This document shows, in pieces, positions 27,267 to 37,142 of a DNA stretch of 64,000 nt. Position numbers and translations under genes: made by a program. Every line of letters begins with the position of its first letter. Position 1 is the first letter of the stretch. Below the pieces are notes generated by a model that was given only the letters and a program-made list of their open reading frames with translations, did not search any database and was not told the DNA's origin. This DNA comes from Paracidovorax wautersii (lineage in GTDB: Bacteria; Pseudomonadota; Gammaproteobacteria; Burkholderiales; Burkholderiaceae_C): NCBI GenBank assembly GCA_009912175.1, contig WNDQ01000009.1, forward strand, positions 1 through 64,000, in the 5' to 3' direction.

Positions 27267-28004
27267 TTACCCCATGTGCAGGCCGCCGTTGATCGAGAAA
27301 TCGGCGCCGGTCGCGTAGCTGCCGTCCTCGGAGGCCAGCCACGCGATGATGGAGGCGATTTCCTGCGGCAGGCCCAGGCGGCGCGCCGGCACGGTGGCCA
27401 CGATCTTGTCGAGGATGTCCGGCCGGATCGCGCGCACCATGTCGGTGCCGATGTAACCCGGGCTGACGGTGTTGACGGTCACGCCCTTGCTGGCCACTTC
27501 CTGCGCCAGCGCCATCGTGAAGCCATGCAGGCCGGCCTTGGCGGTCGAGTAGTTGACCTGGCCGAACTGCCCCTTCTGGCCGTTGACCGAGGAGATGTTG
27601 ATGATCCGACCCCAGCCCGCCTCGATCATGCCGTCGATGACCTGCTTGGTCACGTTGAACATGCTGTTGAGATTGGTCGAGATGACGGCGTCCCAGTCGG
27701 CCTTGCTCATCTTGCGGAACTGGCCGTCCCGCGTGATGCCGGCGTTGTTGACCAGCACCGCGACCGGGCCGTGTTCGGCCTTGACCTTGTCGAAGGCTGC
27801 CGCGGTCGAATCCCAGTCGCTCACATTGCCGACCGACGCGTAGAAGGTGTAGCCCTGCTCGGTCTGTTCGCTCAGCCAGCGCTCGTAGTCGCGGCTGGGT
27901 CCACAGCCGGCAACGACCTTGAAGCCATCACGGTGCAGGCGCTGGCAAATGCCGGTACCGATGCCACCCATGCCCCCTGTGACATACGCTACTTTCTGAC
28001 TCAT
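27267..28004 (-). CDS. phaB: Acetoacetyl-CoA reductase
   Basis: NADPH-dependent reduction of acetoacetyl-CoA to (R)-3-hydroxybutyryl-CoA for polyhydroxybutyrate. The 245-residue short-chain dehydrogenase has nucleotide motif TGGMGGIGTGICQRL, NNAGITRDGQF, and the catalytic Ser and Tyr-x-x-x-Lys in NISSVNGQKGQFGQVNYSTAKAG. AGGAG precedes the ATG. It is the last gene of phaC-phaA-phaB and is followed by a strong terminator. Confidence 0.96.
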   Translation of the reverse strand: MSQKVAYVTGGMGGIGTGICQRLHRDGFKVVAGCGPSRDYERWLSEQTEQGYTFYASVGNVSDWDSTAAAFDKVKAEHGPVAVLVNNAGITRDGQFRKMSKADWDAVISTNLNSMFNVTKQVIDGMIEAGWGRIINISSVNGQKGQFGQVNYSTAKAGLHGFTMALAQEVASKGVTVNTVSPGYIGTDMVRAIRPDILDKIVATVPARRLGLPQEIASIIAWLASEDGSYATGADFSINGGLHMG

Positions 28005-28188
28005 AAAACCTGACTCCTGTTCGTTGATGGTGGCGGCCGCATCGATGGCGGCCGCTTGGATTGTCCCGGCGCGGCGGCCGGGCCCCTGTCAATCAGACTA
28101 GCAAACTATGGGCCGCTGCCAGCCGCTCGCTCCCTAGTGACAAACCCGGGAACACACGGCCAGGCGGGCGGCCCGTCTGCAGCGAGCC

Positions 28189-29367
28189 TCAGCGCTCCAG
28201 CGCCAGCGCCACGCCCATGCCACCGCCGATGCACAGCGAAGCCAGGCCCTTCTTGGCGTTGCGGCGCTGCATTTCGTGCAGCAGCGTCACGAGGATGCGG
28301 CAGCCCGAGGCGCCGATCGGGTGCCCGATGGCAATCGCGCCACCGTTGACGTTGACCTTGCTGGTATCCCAGCCCATTTCCTGGTTGACGGCGCAGGCCT
28401 GGGCGGCAAAGGCTTCGTTGATCTCGAGCAGGTCGAGATCGGCCGCACGCCAGCCCGCGCGCGCCAGCGCCTTTTTCGACGCCGACACCGGCCCCATACC
28501 CATGTAGGCCGGATCGAGCCCGCTGGTGGCGAAGCTGGCGATGCGCGCCAGCGGCGCCAGGCCCAGTTCCTCGGCCTTGCGGGCCGTCATGACCAGCACG
28601 GCCGCCGCGCCGTCGTTGATGCCCGAGGCATTGCCGGCCGTGACCGAGCCTTCTTTGTCGAAGGCCGGGCGCAGGCCGGCCAGCGCCTGCTCGCTGGTCT
28701 TGCGGTTGATGTACTCGTCGGCATCGAACACCAGCGGGTCGCCCTTGCGCTGGGGAATCAGCACCGGCACGATCTCGTCCTTGAAACGGCCCGCGTCCTG
28801 GGCGGCAATGGCCTTGGTCTGGCTGGCCAGCGCCAGCGCGTCCTGCTGCTCGCGGCTGATGCCGTATTTCTTGGCGACGTTTTCGGCCGTGATGCCCATG
28901 TGGTACTGGTTGTAGGCGTCCCACAGGCCGTCGACGATCATGGTGTCGACCAGTTTCCAGTCGCCCATGCGCTGGCCGTCGCGCGAGTTGGGCAGCGCGT
29001 GCACCGCACGGCTCATGTTCTCCTGGCCGCCGGCCACGACGATGTCGCTGTCGCCCGTGGCCACGGCCTGGGCCGCCAGCATCACGGCTTTGAGGCCCGA
29101 GCCGCAGACGGCGTTGATGGTCAGCGCCGGGGTCTCGCGTGTGATGCCCGACTTGATCAGCGCCTGGCGCGCCGGGTTCTGGCCCGCAGCGGCCGTGAGC
29201 ACTTGCCCCAGGATGACTTCGCCGACCTGGTCGGGGGTGAGCTTGGCGCGCTCGAGCACCTCCTTGATGACCGTGGCGCCCAGTTCGGTGGCCGGCACGC
29301 TGGCCAGGGCGCCGCCGAAGCGGCCGACGGCGGTACGGGTGGCGGAAACGATGACGATGTCTTCCAT
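28189..29367 (-). CDS. phaA: Acetyl-CoA C-acetyltransferase (beta-ketothiolase)
   Basis: Condenses two acetyl-CoA to acetoacetyl-CoA, the first step of PHB synthesis. The 392-residue thiolase has its nucleophilic Cys in [11 protein letters not shown] near residue 89, His in [14 protein letters not shown] near 348 and the second Cys in LCIGGGMG near 378. It is the middle gene of the pha operon; gaps of 158 bp to phaC and 184 bp to phaB contain no obvious terminator. Confidence 0.96.
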   Translation of the reverse strand: MEDIVIVSATRTAVGRFGGALASVPATELGATVIKEVLERAKLTPDQVGEVILGQVLTAAAGQNPARQALIKSGITRETPALTINAVCGSGLKAVMLAAQAVATGDSDIVVAGGQENMSRAVHALPNSRDGQRMGDWKLVDTMIVDGLWDAYNQYHMGITAENVAKKYGISREQQDALALASQTKAIAAQDAGRFKDEIVPVLIPQRKGDPLVFDADEYINRKTSEQALAGLRPAFDKEGSVTAGNASGINDGAAAVLVMTARKAEELGLAPLARIASFATSGLDPAYMGMGPVSASKKALARAGWRAADLDLLEINEAFAAQACAVNQEMGWDTSKVNVNGGAIAIGHPIGASGCRILVTLLHEMQRRNAKKGLASLCIGGGMGVALALER

Positions 29368-29525
29368 GATGTCTCGGTCTCTTTCAGGTAGTCAGATCAC
29401 ATGACGGGGCGCCAATGGCCGGCACAACCAGCCCCGCGCCCCGACGCTTCGCCAGTGGCGGCGCGTCATTTGCTGCATTGCACAATGCCCCTCGATATTA
29501 CTCACTGGATCGCGTTTGCTCCTCC

Positions 29526-31292
29526 TCAAAAACCCTGTTGCGCATCGGCCTTGGCCCGCACGTAGCGGCCCGGGGCCGGCTCCAGCGCGGGATAGGCATC
29601 CGAGCCATAGGACGTGGGTGCCTTGACCTTGCGGCCGGCATGGCCTTGCAGCCACTGGCTCCAGTCGGGCCACCAGCTCCCCGGCTGCTCGGTGGCCTGC
29701 TCGACCCATTGGCCCAGTTGCTCGGGCAGTTCGGCGCCCTTTTTCGCATCCCATGTCCAGTGGCTGCGTTTGCGTTTGGCCGGTGGGTTGATGACGCCGG
29801 CAATGTGGCCGGAGGCCCCGAGCACGAAGCGCACCGGCCCGGGCAGGTGGCGGGTGCTGGCGTAAGCGCTGGTCGCCGGCACGATGTGGTCCTCGCGCGA
29901 GGCATAGAGGTAGGCCGGAATGTCGACCTGGCGCAGGTCGACCGGCACGCCGCAGACCTTGACCTTGCCCGGCTGCGCCAGGTTGTTCTCGAAGTAGGTG
30001 TTGCGCAGATACCAGGCGTAGAACGGCCCCGGCAGGTTGGTCGCGTCGCTGTTCCAGTACAGCAGGTCGAAGGGCGGCGGCGTCTCGCCCTTCAGGTAGT
30101 TGCCCCCCACATAGTTCCAGACCAGCTCGTTGGGCCGCAAGAAACTGAAGGTGGACGCCAGCTCCTGCCCCTTGAGCAGACCGCTCTGGCCCATCTGCAA
30201 TTCGCGCAGGCGCACAAACGCTTCGTCGATGAAGATGTCGAGCACGCCGGTGTCGGCAAAGTCCAGGAAGGTCGTCAGCAGTGTGACGCTGGCCGCTGGC
30301 TTCTTGCCGCGCCCGGCCAGCACCGCCAGCGCCGTGCCCAGCAGCGTGCCGCCCACGCAAAAACCCAGCGCGTTGATCTTGCCGCCGCGCTTGTCCTGCC
30401 CCGAGATGGCTGCGGTGACTTCGATGGCACGGATGACCGCCTGCTCGACGTAGTCGTCCCACGTCGCGTGTGACAGGCTCGCGTCGGGGTTGCGCCAACT
30501 GATCACGAAGGTGCGCATGCCCTGCTCGACGGCATACCGCACCAGCGAGTTCTCGGGCTGCAGGTCGAGGATGTAGTACTTGTTGATGCAGGGCGGCACG
30601 ATGAGCAGCGGCCGCTCGTGCACCTGCGCGGTCAGCGGCTTGTATTCGATGAGCTGGAACAGTTCGTTCTCGAACACCACCGCGCCTTCGGTCGTGGCCA
30701 GGTTGCGCCCGACCTCGAACACGGTCTCGTCGGTCTGGGACAGGTGGCCCTGGCGCAGGTCTTTGAGCAGGTTGTTCAAGCCGCGCGTCAGGCTCTCGCC
30801 CTGCGTGTCGATCGCCTTGCGGATGGCGTCGGCATTGAGCGCCAGGAAATTGCTCGGCGCCATGGCGTCCACCCACTGCTGCACGGCGAACTGCACGCGG
30901 GCGCGCTGTTTGCCGTCGCCCAGGAAGGCCTCGGCCAGGCCCTGCAGCGCACGCGCGTGCGCCTGGTAGGCCGACGCGGCGTAGGCGGCCGTCGGATTGC
31001 TGCGCCACTCATCCGACGCGAAGCGCCGGTCTGGCCGGGGCGCTTGTGCCTGCTCTCCGGCCGGCTGCAGCAGGGCCTGAATGTCGGCCAGATACTGGCG
31101 CTGCACGGCCTGGACCTTGTCCGGGTCGAAGGCCACCGGGGCCGCGCCATCGGCGGTCGGCTGAGTCCAGGGGAACCAAGGCGCAGTCTGGGCCGGCGGG
31201 ATCGCCTGGCCTGGCGGCAACCACGGAAACGGCCAGGACGGCCAGGGCGAAGCGCCGGGGGTGGCGGGCTGCTCGTGACTGCGACGCGTCAT
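29526..31292 (-). CDS. phaC: Class I poly(3-hydroxybutyrate) polymerase
   Basis: Polymerises (R)-3-hydroxybutyryl-CoA into PHB at the granule surface. The start is taken at the ATG at 31292, with AGGAGA upstream, giving 588 residues. The N-terminal segment is Pro/Trp-rich (WPSWPFPWLPPGQ), and the alpha/beta-hydrolase core follows. The catalytic Cys is in the modified lipase box GFCVGGT, Asp in SREDHIVP and His in GASGHIAGVINPP. Length and motifs fit class I synthases, so no PhaE or PhaR subunit is needed. It is first in phaC-phaA-phaB and 147 bp downstream of pgeF. No phasin gene is in the window. Confidence 0.95.
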   Translation of the reverse strand: MTRRSHEQPATPGASPWPSWPFPWLPPGQAIPPAQTAPWFPWTQPTADGAAPVAFDPDKVQAVQRQYLADIQALLQPAGEQAQAPRPDRRFASDEWRSNPTAAYAASAYQAHARALQGLAEAFLGDGKQRARVQFAVQQWVDAMAPSNFLALNADAIRKAIDTQGESLTRGLNNLLKDLRQGHLSQTDETVFEVGRNLATTEGAVVFENELFQLIEYKPLTAQVHERPLLIVPPCINKYYILDLQPENSLVRYAVEQGMRTFVISWRNPDASLSHATWDDYVEQAVIRAIEVTAAISGQDKRGGKINALGFCVGGTLLGTALAVLAGRGKKPAASVTLLTTFLDFADTGVLDIFIDEAFVRLRELQMGQSGLLKGQELASTFSFLRPNELVWNYVGGNYLKGETPPPFDLLYWNSDATNLPGPFYAWYLRNTYFENNLAQPGKVKVCGVPVDLRQVDIPAYLYASREDHIVPATSAYASTRHLPGPVRFVLGASGHIAGVINPPAKRKRSHWTWDAKKGAELPEQLGQWVEQATEQPGSWWPDWSQWLQGHAGRKVKAPTSYGSDAYPALEPAPGRYVRAKADAQQGF

Positions 31293-31439
31293 GCATGTCT
31301 CCTGCTGGCGGCGCCACCGCTGCGGCCCGGGCGGCCGCGCGCGCAACGCCTGACGATGGCTGCGTGCGAACAGTCTAACCGTGCGGCCACGGCCTTTTTG
31401 CCAAAACGGGAAGGCCACGAGACGACGGCGCCAACGGCC

Positions 31440-32354
31440 TCAGCCGGGCCGGCCGTCGATCCAGATGCACGCGGCCATGCGCCCCGTCGAGCCCAGCCGG
31501 CCCGCGTCGCGGCGGTGGGAGAAATAACGATCGGCCTGGGTCACGGTGCACCAGGCCGCGCTGCCGTCATTGCCGTGGACCTCGGTCACACCCGCACGCG
31601 CCAGCCGTTGGCGCGCCAGCGCGGGCAGGTCAGCCAGGAACTTGCCCGTCGGTGCCCCGGCCGATTCGCGCGGCCGGAAATGCACCTCGGCATCGCGGCC
31701 GAACGCGGCCTTGACATCGCCCCCCACCTCGAACGCCCCGGGCCCGATGCAGGGGCCAAGCCAGGCGACCACCTCGGCCGCGGCGTGGGCGTCGCTGTCC
31801 CGCGCCCGTTGGCGCACGGCCTGCACCGTGGCTTCCAGAATGCCGAACGCGCCCTCTTCATTCCCCTGGGAACCCGCCAGGCCGCGCCAGCCCGCGTGGG
31901 CAGCGGCCACCACCCGGCCGTCGCGGGTCGCCAGCAGCACCGGCAGGCAGTCAGCCAACATAACCGTGCAGGCCAGGCCGGCCTCGGCCGTGATGCTGGC
32001 GTCGGCGCAGTCGCCATCGGCCTGCTGCCCTCTCAGTTGCAGCACCGTCGAGCCGTGCACCTGGTTGAGAAACACCGTCCGCCCCGCACCGTGGGCGGCC
32101 AGGTAGGCCGACAGCCGCGCGCGGTTGGCCTGGACGCTGGCCGGCGCGTCGCCCACGTGCGTGCCCAGGTTGAGGCTGCCCCACGGCGGCGCGGAGACAC
32201 CGCCCTGGCGCGACGTGAACACGGCCTTGACGCGCGATGCGACCGGCCATTCGGGCACGAGCACATCGCGGTCGGCCAGGCCCGAGCCCTGCGCCGCGGC
32301 GGCCGGCGCTGGCGACGATGGGAAAGCAGCAGGGGACGAAGAGCGCAGCGGCAT
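31440..32354 (-). CDS. pgeF: Laccase-domain protein YfiH/PgeF (purine nucleoside phosphorylase or polyphenol oxidase family)
   Basis: A 304-residue protein of the multicopper-like YfiH family. Members have been described as polyphenol oxidase, purine nucleoside phosphorylase and a peptidoglycan-editing factor. Metal-ligand motifs are in order: NQVHGS, ADCLPVLLA, AAAHAGWRGLAGS and GPCIGPGAFEVG. The first 25 residues are Ala/Pro/Ser-rich and poorly conserved, so the real start could be later. It lies upstream of phaC on the same strand and is divergent from the fumarylacetoacetase-family gene at 32499. Confidence 0.9.
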   Translation of the reverse strand: MPLRSSSPAAFPSSPAPAAAAQGSGLADRDVLVPEWPVASRVKAVFTSRQGGVSAPPWGSLNLGTHVGDAPASVQANRARLSAYLAAHGAGRTVFLNQVHGSTVLQLRGQQADGDCADASITAEAGLACTVMLADCLPVLLATRDGRVVAAAHAGWRGLAGSQGNEEGAFGILEATVQAVRQRARDSDAHAAAEVVAWLGPCIGPGAFEVGGDVKAAFGRDAEVHFRPRESAGAPTGKFLADLPALARQRLARAGVTEVHGNDGSAAWCTVTQADRYFSHRRDAGRLGSTGRMAACIWIDGRPG

Positions 32355-32498
32355 GCGGGCAGTGTAAGGGCCGCCGGGCGCGGCAAAGGCGCGTGTCCAA
32401 GACGCGAGGCGGGCGGCAGATCGGCAGCCGCACGCCAGTCATGGCACACTGCGGCGGTTGCACCGACTCCCTTCCTTTCTGCTTCGAGGTTGTTTCGC

Positions 32499-33200
32499 AT
32501 GAGCTATGTCTTCGCCCCTGCGCCTGTCGTGACTGTCCCTGTCGAGGGCGCCGCCGAGCGCTTTCCCGTGCACCGCATCTACTGCGTGGGCCGCAACTAT
32601 GTCGAGCACGCCCAGGAAATGGGCCACAGCGGGCGCGAAGCGCCGTTCTTCTTCCTCAAGCCGGCCGATGCCCTGCTCGTGGTGCAGCCCGGCGAAACCG
32701 CCACCCTGCCCTACCCCGACCAGACCGAGGACTTCCACCACGAGATCGAACTGGTCGTGGCCCTGGCCAAGGGCGGGCGCAACATCGCCGCGGCCGACGC
32801 CCTGTCGCACGTCTATGGCTACGCCGTCGGCCTGGACATGACGCGGCGCGACCTGCAGGCCCAGGCCAAGAAGCAGGGCCGCCCCTGGTGCGCCGCCAAG
32901 GGCTTCGAGCACAGCGCGCCGATCGGGCCGATCAAGCCCGCCGCCAGCGTGCCCGGCGTGGAATCCGCCGCGATCTGGCTGCAGGTCAACGGGCAAGAGC
33001 GCCAGCGCAGCACGGTCAGCAAGCTGATCTGGAACATCGCCGAAACCATCGAACACCTTTCGCGCCTGTGGACGCTGGCGCCCGGCGACCTCATCTACAC
33101 CGGCACGCCCGCAGGCGTGGGCGCGGTCTCGCCCGGCGAGCAGCTGTACGGCGGCGTCGACGGCGTGGGCACCCTCAGCCTGACGGTGGGCGAGCGCTGA
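32499..33200 (+). CDS. Fumarylacetoacetate hydrolase-family protein
   Basis: A 233-residue cytosolic enzyme of the FAH superfamily, whose members hydrolyse or decarboxylate beta-keto acids and related compounds. The core begins HRIYCVGRNYVEHAQEMG. The metal ligands lie in DFHHEIELVVAL and YGYAVGLDMTRRDLQ, and GDLIYTGTPAGVG is the typical C-terminal motif. The DMTRRDLQ form is common in fumarylpyruvate hydrolase and acylpyruvase-type members, but the substrate is not certain. The upstream AT-poor 144 bp is shared with divergent pgeF. Confidence 0.9.
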   Translation: MSYVFAPAPVVTVPVEGAAERFPVHRIYCVGRNYVEHAQEMGHSGREAPFFFLKPADALLVVQPGETATLPYPDQTEDFHHEIELVVALAKGGRNIAAADALSHVYGYAVGLDMTRRDLQAQAKKQGRPWCAAKGFEHSAPIGPIKPAASVPGVESAAIWLQVNGQERQRSTVSKLIWNIAETIEHLSRLWTLAPGDLIYTGTPAGVGAVSPGEQLYGGVDGVGTLSLTVGER

Positions 33201-33258
33201 TCGCGCGCCGCAACGCTGCCCAGCGACGCCAACCGCCACTTCCGCAGGCCCCAGCAAC

Positions 33259-33813
33259 GTGTCATCCCCTAACCCCAGGCTCATCCGCCACTGCCGCGAG
33301 TGCGGAACCGCCGTGGTCTACCGCATCCCCGACGACATGGACAGCCGCGAGCGCGCGGTCTGCCCGTCCTGCGGCACCATCCATTACGAAAACCCGCTCA
33401 ACGTGGTGGGCACCGTGCCCGTGTGGCAGGACAAGGTGCTGCTGTGCCGGCGCAACATCGAGCCGCGCTATGGCAAATGGACGCTGCCGGCCGGTTTCAT
33501 GGAGCTCGACGAGAGCACGGCCGAAGGCGCGGCGCGCGAGACCGTCGAGGAAGCCGGTGCCCAGTTCGAGATCGGGCCGCTGTTCAGCCTGCTCAACGTG
33601 GTGCGTGTGGGCCAGGTCCACCTGTTCTATCGGGCCACGCTGACCTCGACCACGTTCGACCCCGGGCCCGAGACCATCGAAGCGCAGCTGTTCAGCCGCG
33701 ACGAGATTCCCTGGGACGACCTGGCCTTCCGCACCGTGCGGCAGACGCTGGAGTGGTACTTCGAAGACCGCGAACGCGGACACTACGAACTGCACACCGG
33801 CGACATCGCCTGA
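33259..33813 (+). CDS. NUDIX hydrolase with N-terminal zinc ribbon
   Basis: A 184-residue protein, GTG start at 33259, 58 bp after the FAH-family gene. The N-terminal zinc ribbon has HCRECG and CPSCG pairs. The NUDIX box reads GFMELDESTAEGAARETVEEAGA, matching GX5EX7REUXEEXGU, and binds the Mg needed for pyrophosphate cleavage. The layout resembles the ribbon-NUDIX half of NAD pyrophosphatases but is shorter. The substrate is unknown. No ribosome-binding site is visible at the GTG, so translation may depend on coupling to the upstream gene. Confidence 0.9.
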   Translation: MSSPNPRLIRHCRECGTAVVYRIPDDMDSRERAVCPSCGTIHYENPLNVVGTVPVWQDKVLLCRRNIEPRYGKWTLPAGFMELDESTAEGAARETVEEAGAQFEIGPLFSLLNVVRVGQVHLFYRATLTSTTFDPGPETIEAQLFSRDEIPWDDLAFRTVRQTLEWYFEDRERGHYELHTGDIA

Positions 33814-33862
33814 GCGACTGGGCCGACGAACGACGGCCCTTTCCGCTCAGGACCTGCGGCTC

Positions 33863-35014
33863 TCAGTTGCCGCCTTCAGCCGGCTCACGCGCCGGCTTGT
33901 CCTTGTCCTGTACGCGAATGGCAGCCGGTGACACCGGTGATGCCGGTGCTGCCTCTGCAACGTCTTCCAGCGCCTGCCGGCCCACGAACAGTTCCCAGGC
34001 GGCCATGAACAGCGCCGCGATCACCGGCCCGATCACAAAACCCGTGATGCCCATGAGCGACATGCCGCCGATGGTCGAGATCAGCACCACGTAATCCGGC
34101 ATGCGCGTGTCCTTGCCCACCAGGATGGGGCGCAGCACGTTGTCCACCATGCCGATCACCAGCACGCCGTAGGCAATCAAGCCCAGCCCTGCGACGATGC
34201 TGCCCGTGGCCAGGAAATAGATGGCCACCGGCCCCCAGATCAGCCCGGCGCCAATGGCGGGCAGCAGCGACAGAAACGCCATCAGCACCGTCCACAGCAA
34301 GGCGCCCTGGATGCCCAGCGTCCAGAACGCCAGGCCGCCCAGGATGCCCTGGGTCAGCGCCACCACCACGTTGCCCTTGACCGTGGCACGCGTGACGGTG
34401 ATGAACTTGGCGATCAACTCGCGTTTGTGCGTGGGCTCCAGCGGAATGGCCTCGATCAGGCGCGCCACCAGCGCACGTCCATCGCGCAACAGGAAGAACA
34501 GCAGGTACAGCATCACGCCGAAGCTGACGATGAACTGCAGCGTGTTCTGCCCGATGTTGATGGCCTGTGCGGCCAGGAACTGGCTGGCCTGCGCCGCGCC
34601 CTGCGACAGCTTGGTCTGCAGCGATGCCAGGTCGCCCAGGCCCACGCGGTCCAGCAGCGACAGCACCCAGGCCGGCATCACGCCGATGATCTGCTCGAAA
34701 TAGGCACCAAAGTTGAGCTGCCCCGACTGCACGCGCTGGTACACCAGCACGGCCTCCTGGATCAGCGAGGCGGTGAGCACCAGCAGCGGCAGGATGACGA
34801 TCAGCAAGGCCACCGACAGCGTCAGCAGCGCCGTGAGGTTGCGCCGGCGCGGCATGCGCGCCAGAAAGCGGCGGTGCACGGGATTGAACAGAATCGCCAG
34901 CACCACGGCCCAGAACACGGCGCCGATGAACGGCCACAGGATCACCCAGAAAGCCGCCGTCACGGCGCACAGCAGCAGCAGAAAAACCGTGCGCTGCAAA
35001 GCGGGTGTATTCAT
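33863..35014 (-). CDS. AI-2E family transporter (PerM/YdiK type)
   Basis: A 383-residue inner-membrane protein with about eight helices in the characteristic layout: two to three N-terminal helices (VFLLLLCAVTAAFWVILWPF...), a long amphipathic middle segment (residues about 100-150), and a C-terminal group (GPVAIYFLATGSIVAGLGLI, then VLRPILVGKDTRMPDYVVLISTIGG). The VGKDTRMPDYVVLIST motif is diagnostic. Family members have been proposed to export autoinducer-2 or act as ion antiporters, so substrate is open. The ATG at 35014 has a strong GAGGAGGT site 7 bp upstream. Confidence 0.9.
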   Translation of the reverse strand: MNTPALQRTVFLLLLCAVTAAFWVILWPFIGAVFWAVVLAILFNPVHRRFLARMPRRRNLTALLTLSVALLIVILPLLVLTASLIQEAVLVYQRVQSGQLNFGAYFEQIIGVMPAWVLSLLDRVGLGDLASLQTKLSQGAAQASQFLAAQAINIGQNTLQFIVSFGVMLYLLFFLLRDGRALVARLIEAIPLEPTHKRELIAKFITVTRATVKGNVVVALTQGILGGLAFWTLGIQGALLWTVLMAFLSLLPAIGAGLIWGPVAIYFLATGSIVAGLGLIAYGVLVIGMVDNVLRPILVGKDTRMPDYVVLISTIGGMSLMGITGFVIGPVIAALFMAAWELFVGRQALEDVAEAAPASPVSPAAIRVQDKDKPAREPAEGGN

Positions 35015-35320
35015 TTTTGGGACCTCCTCGTCGGCACCTGGCAACAGGCAACCCCGCAACTATAGGGACAAGCCGGCCGTGGCCGCAGCGTCGCCCGACG
35101 CCATCTTCGTGTCAGCCGCCGCCGCAAGTTGCAGCCCTCCGGCAGCGCGTGATGCGCCCTGCGTCAGCCACGCCCTCGAACCCGGCCGTTAATTGACGAT
35201 TCACGTGAGAAATCGCACAGACGCCCCACCGGGCCGCGGCGCACACTGCGGCCATGCCTTGAGCGACACGGGCATGACAAAGGTGCCGCACCGTTCCAAC
35301 AAGATCCCGAAGGAAACATC
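35015..35320. other. Intergenic region between the divergent AI-2E-family gene and the small exported protein
   Basis: About 300 bp without a gene. It should hold both promoters. TTGACG (35193-35198) could be a -35 for the rightward gene, but no convincing -10 follows. The 8-bp palindrome TCACGTGA (35201-35208) lies immediately downstream. Confidence 0.35.
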
Positions 35321-35647
35321 ATGAACAAGAAACTCGCGCTCATTCTCTCGGCCGCCGCACTGGCCAGCTCCAGCGCCTTCGCTTTTCAGACGGCCGAAGA
35401 CCCGGCGCCGATCTCGACGCAAGCCTTTGACGGTGCTCCGGTGACCGGCGCGCAGGTCATTGCCGAACGCGCCCAGTATGTGCAACAACTGCGCAGCCGG
35501 CCTTCCTACGCTCAGGACGCCAGCTTCGTCGCCACCGACAACACGGCCCAACCCGTTGCCCGCAGCGACGTGCAGGCCGGCTTGCAATCCTTGCAGCAAA
35601 AGCGTGCCGCCGGCCCCGCCCGCGCGGAAGACGGCATGCCCGGCTGA
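35321..35647 (+). CDS. Small exported protein, DUF4148-like
   Basis: A 108-residue protein with a clear Sec signal peptide (MNKKLALILSAAALASSSAFA, cleavage after about residue 21). A hydrophilic mature part follows, containing VTGAQVIAERAQYVQQLRS and DVQAGLQSLQQKRA. The short helical repeats of this type resemble the small periplasmic DUF4148 proteins of Burkholderiales; function is unknown. GAAGGA precedes the ATG. It stands alone, with a very strong terminator downstream. Confidence 0.75.
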   Translation: MNKKLALILSAAALASSSAFAFQTAEDPAPISTQAFDGAPVTGAQVIAERAQYVQQLRSRPSYAQDASFVATDNTAQPVARSDVQAGLQSLQQKRAAGPARAEDGMPG

Positions 35648-35690
35648 AAAATAGCCCATCGGTCCCAGCCCCGCTGGGATCCCTCACGCC

Positions 35691-35731
35691 AAACAAAACG
35701 GCGCGCCTGATCAGGGCGCGCCGTTTTGTTT
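35691..35731. terminator. Perfect bidirectional terminator
   Basis: The 17-base arm at 35691-35707 (AAACAAAACGGCGCGCC) is exactly complementary to 35715-35731, with a 7-base loop. A/T-rich ends let it act for both converging genes. Confidence 0.92.
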
Positions 35732-35757
35732 GGCGGCCCGAACGGGCCTGTCCACGC

Positions 35758-36282
35758 CTATTCGACCAGCGTGACCTCGACCCGGCGTGCCTGGGCGGCT
35801 TCTCCCGTTCCCGTGGTGTCGGCGGGGCGGCGGTACTCGATGCGATCGGCCGGCACGCCCAGCGTGGTCAGCGCCTGGCCGACGGCCAGCGCACGTTCCT
35901 TGGCCAGGGCCGCGTTCACGATCGGATCGCCGCTGGCATCGTGAAAACCGGAAACCGCCGCGCGGCGGCCCGACTGCACGCCCTGGACGATGTCGGCCAG
36001 CGCTTCGTTGGTCCCTGCGGGCAGCACGGCACTGCCCACCGCGAAATAGAAGGTGACCACGCCCTCGTCGACCGCCACGCGCGAGTCCTGCGCGGCCTCG
36101 CCCACGAGCGTGGGATAGGTCTCGGCGATCTCCTGCTCCTGCGCCTGTGTGAGCGCCGTCTTGAACACCCGCTGCTGGTGAATCGCGATGCCAACCACCG
36201 CCGTCAGCAGCAAAGCGACGATGCCACCCACGACCCCCAGAACAAACAAGGCCTGGCCGTCGTCCTCTTGTTGTGCAGACAC
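35758..36282 (-). CDS. OmpA-like C-terminal domain protein, single-pass membrane anchor
   Basis: A 174-residue protein. The start is taken as the GTG at 36282 (protein MSAQQEDDGQALFVLG) because GAGGAG lies 6 bp upstream; a TTG six codons earlier is less likely. One hydrophobic helix (about residues 13-36) is followed by a periplasmic OmpA-like peptidoglycan-binding domain: VTFYFAVGSAVLPAG, then GFHDASGDPIVNAALAKERALAVGQAL and ARRVEVTLV. It probably ties the inner membrane to the cell wall. No partner genes are adjacent. Confidence 0.82.
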   Translation of the reverse strand: MSAQQEDDGQALFVLGVVGGIVALLLTAVVGIAIHQQRVFKTALTQAQEQEIAETYPTLVGEAAQDSRVAVDEGVVTFYFAVGSAVLPAGTNEALADIVQGVQSGRRAAVSGFHDASGDPIVNAALAKERALAVGQALTTLGVPADRIEYRRPADTTGTGEAAQARRVEVTLVE

Positions 36283-36406
36283 TGATAACTCCTCATCCAA
36301 AGTGGAGGCGCAAGCCCGTGAGCGCCGACCCGGAACATTCTAGGGTCTGTTGAAAACCAGAGGCCCACCTGGAGCGCAGCCCCGGGCCGGTAGTAAAGTC
36401 ACGCCC

Positions 36407-37111
36407 ATGCCCGAGCGCCTGCCTGCCGCACCCTGCCCGACGCCCCTCGATCCGCTCGACCCGCTCGATGGCGGCTTGACGCACGATGGCCCGCCACCCC
36501 ACATGCCGCCACCCGCCTCGACCGTCGACGCGGCCGCCAGCGATGCGCTGCGCCGCCAGGTGCTGAGCGCGGGCTGGCAGCCGGGCCACGACCTGTGGGT
36601 GTTCGGCTATGCCTCGCTGATCTGGCGCCAGGGTTTCGAATGCCTGGAGCGCCGCCCCGCCCTGCTCAAGGGCTACCACCGCGCGCTCAAGATGTGGAGC
36701 CATGTCAACCGTGGCACGCCGCAATGTCCCGGCCTGGTGTTCGCGCTGCTGCCGGGCGGCAGTTGCCAGGGCGTGGCGCTGCGCATGCCGGCCGACGCCG
36801 TGCCCACGGCCTTCGACGAACTCTGGCGCCGCGAAATGCCCGACCTGACCTACCAGCCGCGCTGGCTGAGCTGCCGGACCCCGGCGGGCAGCGTCAAGGC
36901 GCTGGCGTTCACCCTGTCGCGCCGCAGCCCCAGCCACACCGGCACGCTCAGCAACGAGCGCTACCGCCAGGTCTTCACCGAAGCCTGCGGCCATTACGGC
37001 ACGACGCTCGACTACGCGCAGCGCACCGACGCCAGCCTGCGCGCCATGGGCATCCAGGACCGCGCGCTGGCCGGCCTGCTGGCGCTGGCCGACGGCCGCG
37101 CGAACGCGTGA
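36407..37111 (+). CDS. chaC: Gamma-glutamylcyclotransferase (ChaC family)
   Basis: Glutathione-specific gamma-glutamylcyclotransferases release 5-oxoproline from glutathione. The protein has the substrate-binding [34 protein letters not shown] block, [25 protein letters not shown] and the [14 protein letters not shown] region. The ATG at 36407 gives 234 residues with a Pro-rich first 45 residues; an upstream TTG frame is not supported. The assignment to ChaC is firm, while activity on glutathione is taken from the family. pdxH follows 31 bp downstream and may be co-transcribed. Confidence 0.88.
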   Translation: MPERLPAAPCPTPLDPLDPLDGGLTHDGPPPHMPPPASTVDAAASDALRRQVLSAGWQPGHDLWVFGYASLIWRQGFECLERRPALLKGYHRALKMWSHVNRGTPQCPGLVFALLPGGSCQGVALRMPADAVPTAFDELWRREMPDLTYQPRWLSCRTPAGSVKALAFTLSRRSPSHTGTLSNERYRQVFTEACGHYGTTLDYAQRTDASLRAMGIQDRALAGLLALADGRANA

Positions 37112-37142
37112 TCGACTCTTCCTCTTTTTGTTGTCCCCCACC

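Noticed and set aside
36340..36366. CTAGGGTCTGTT near the ChaC gene resembles the end of the 1635-1906 element
   Set aside because: Only about 11 of 12 bases match, there is no partner repeat and no second end, so chance or a remote relic cannot be separated.
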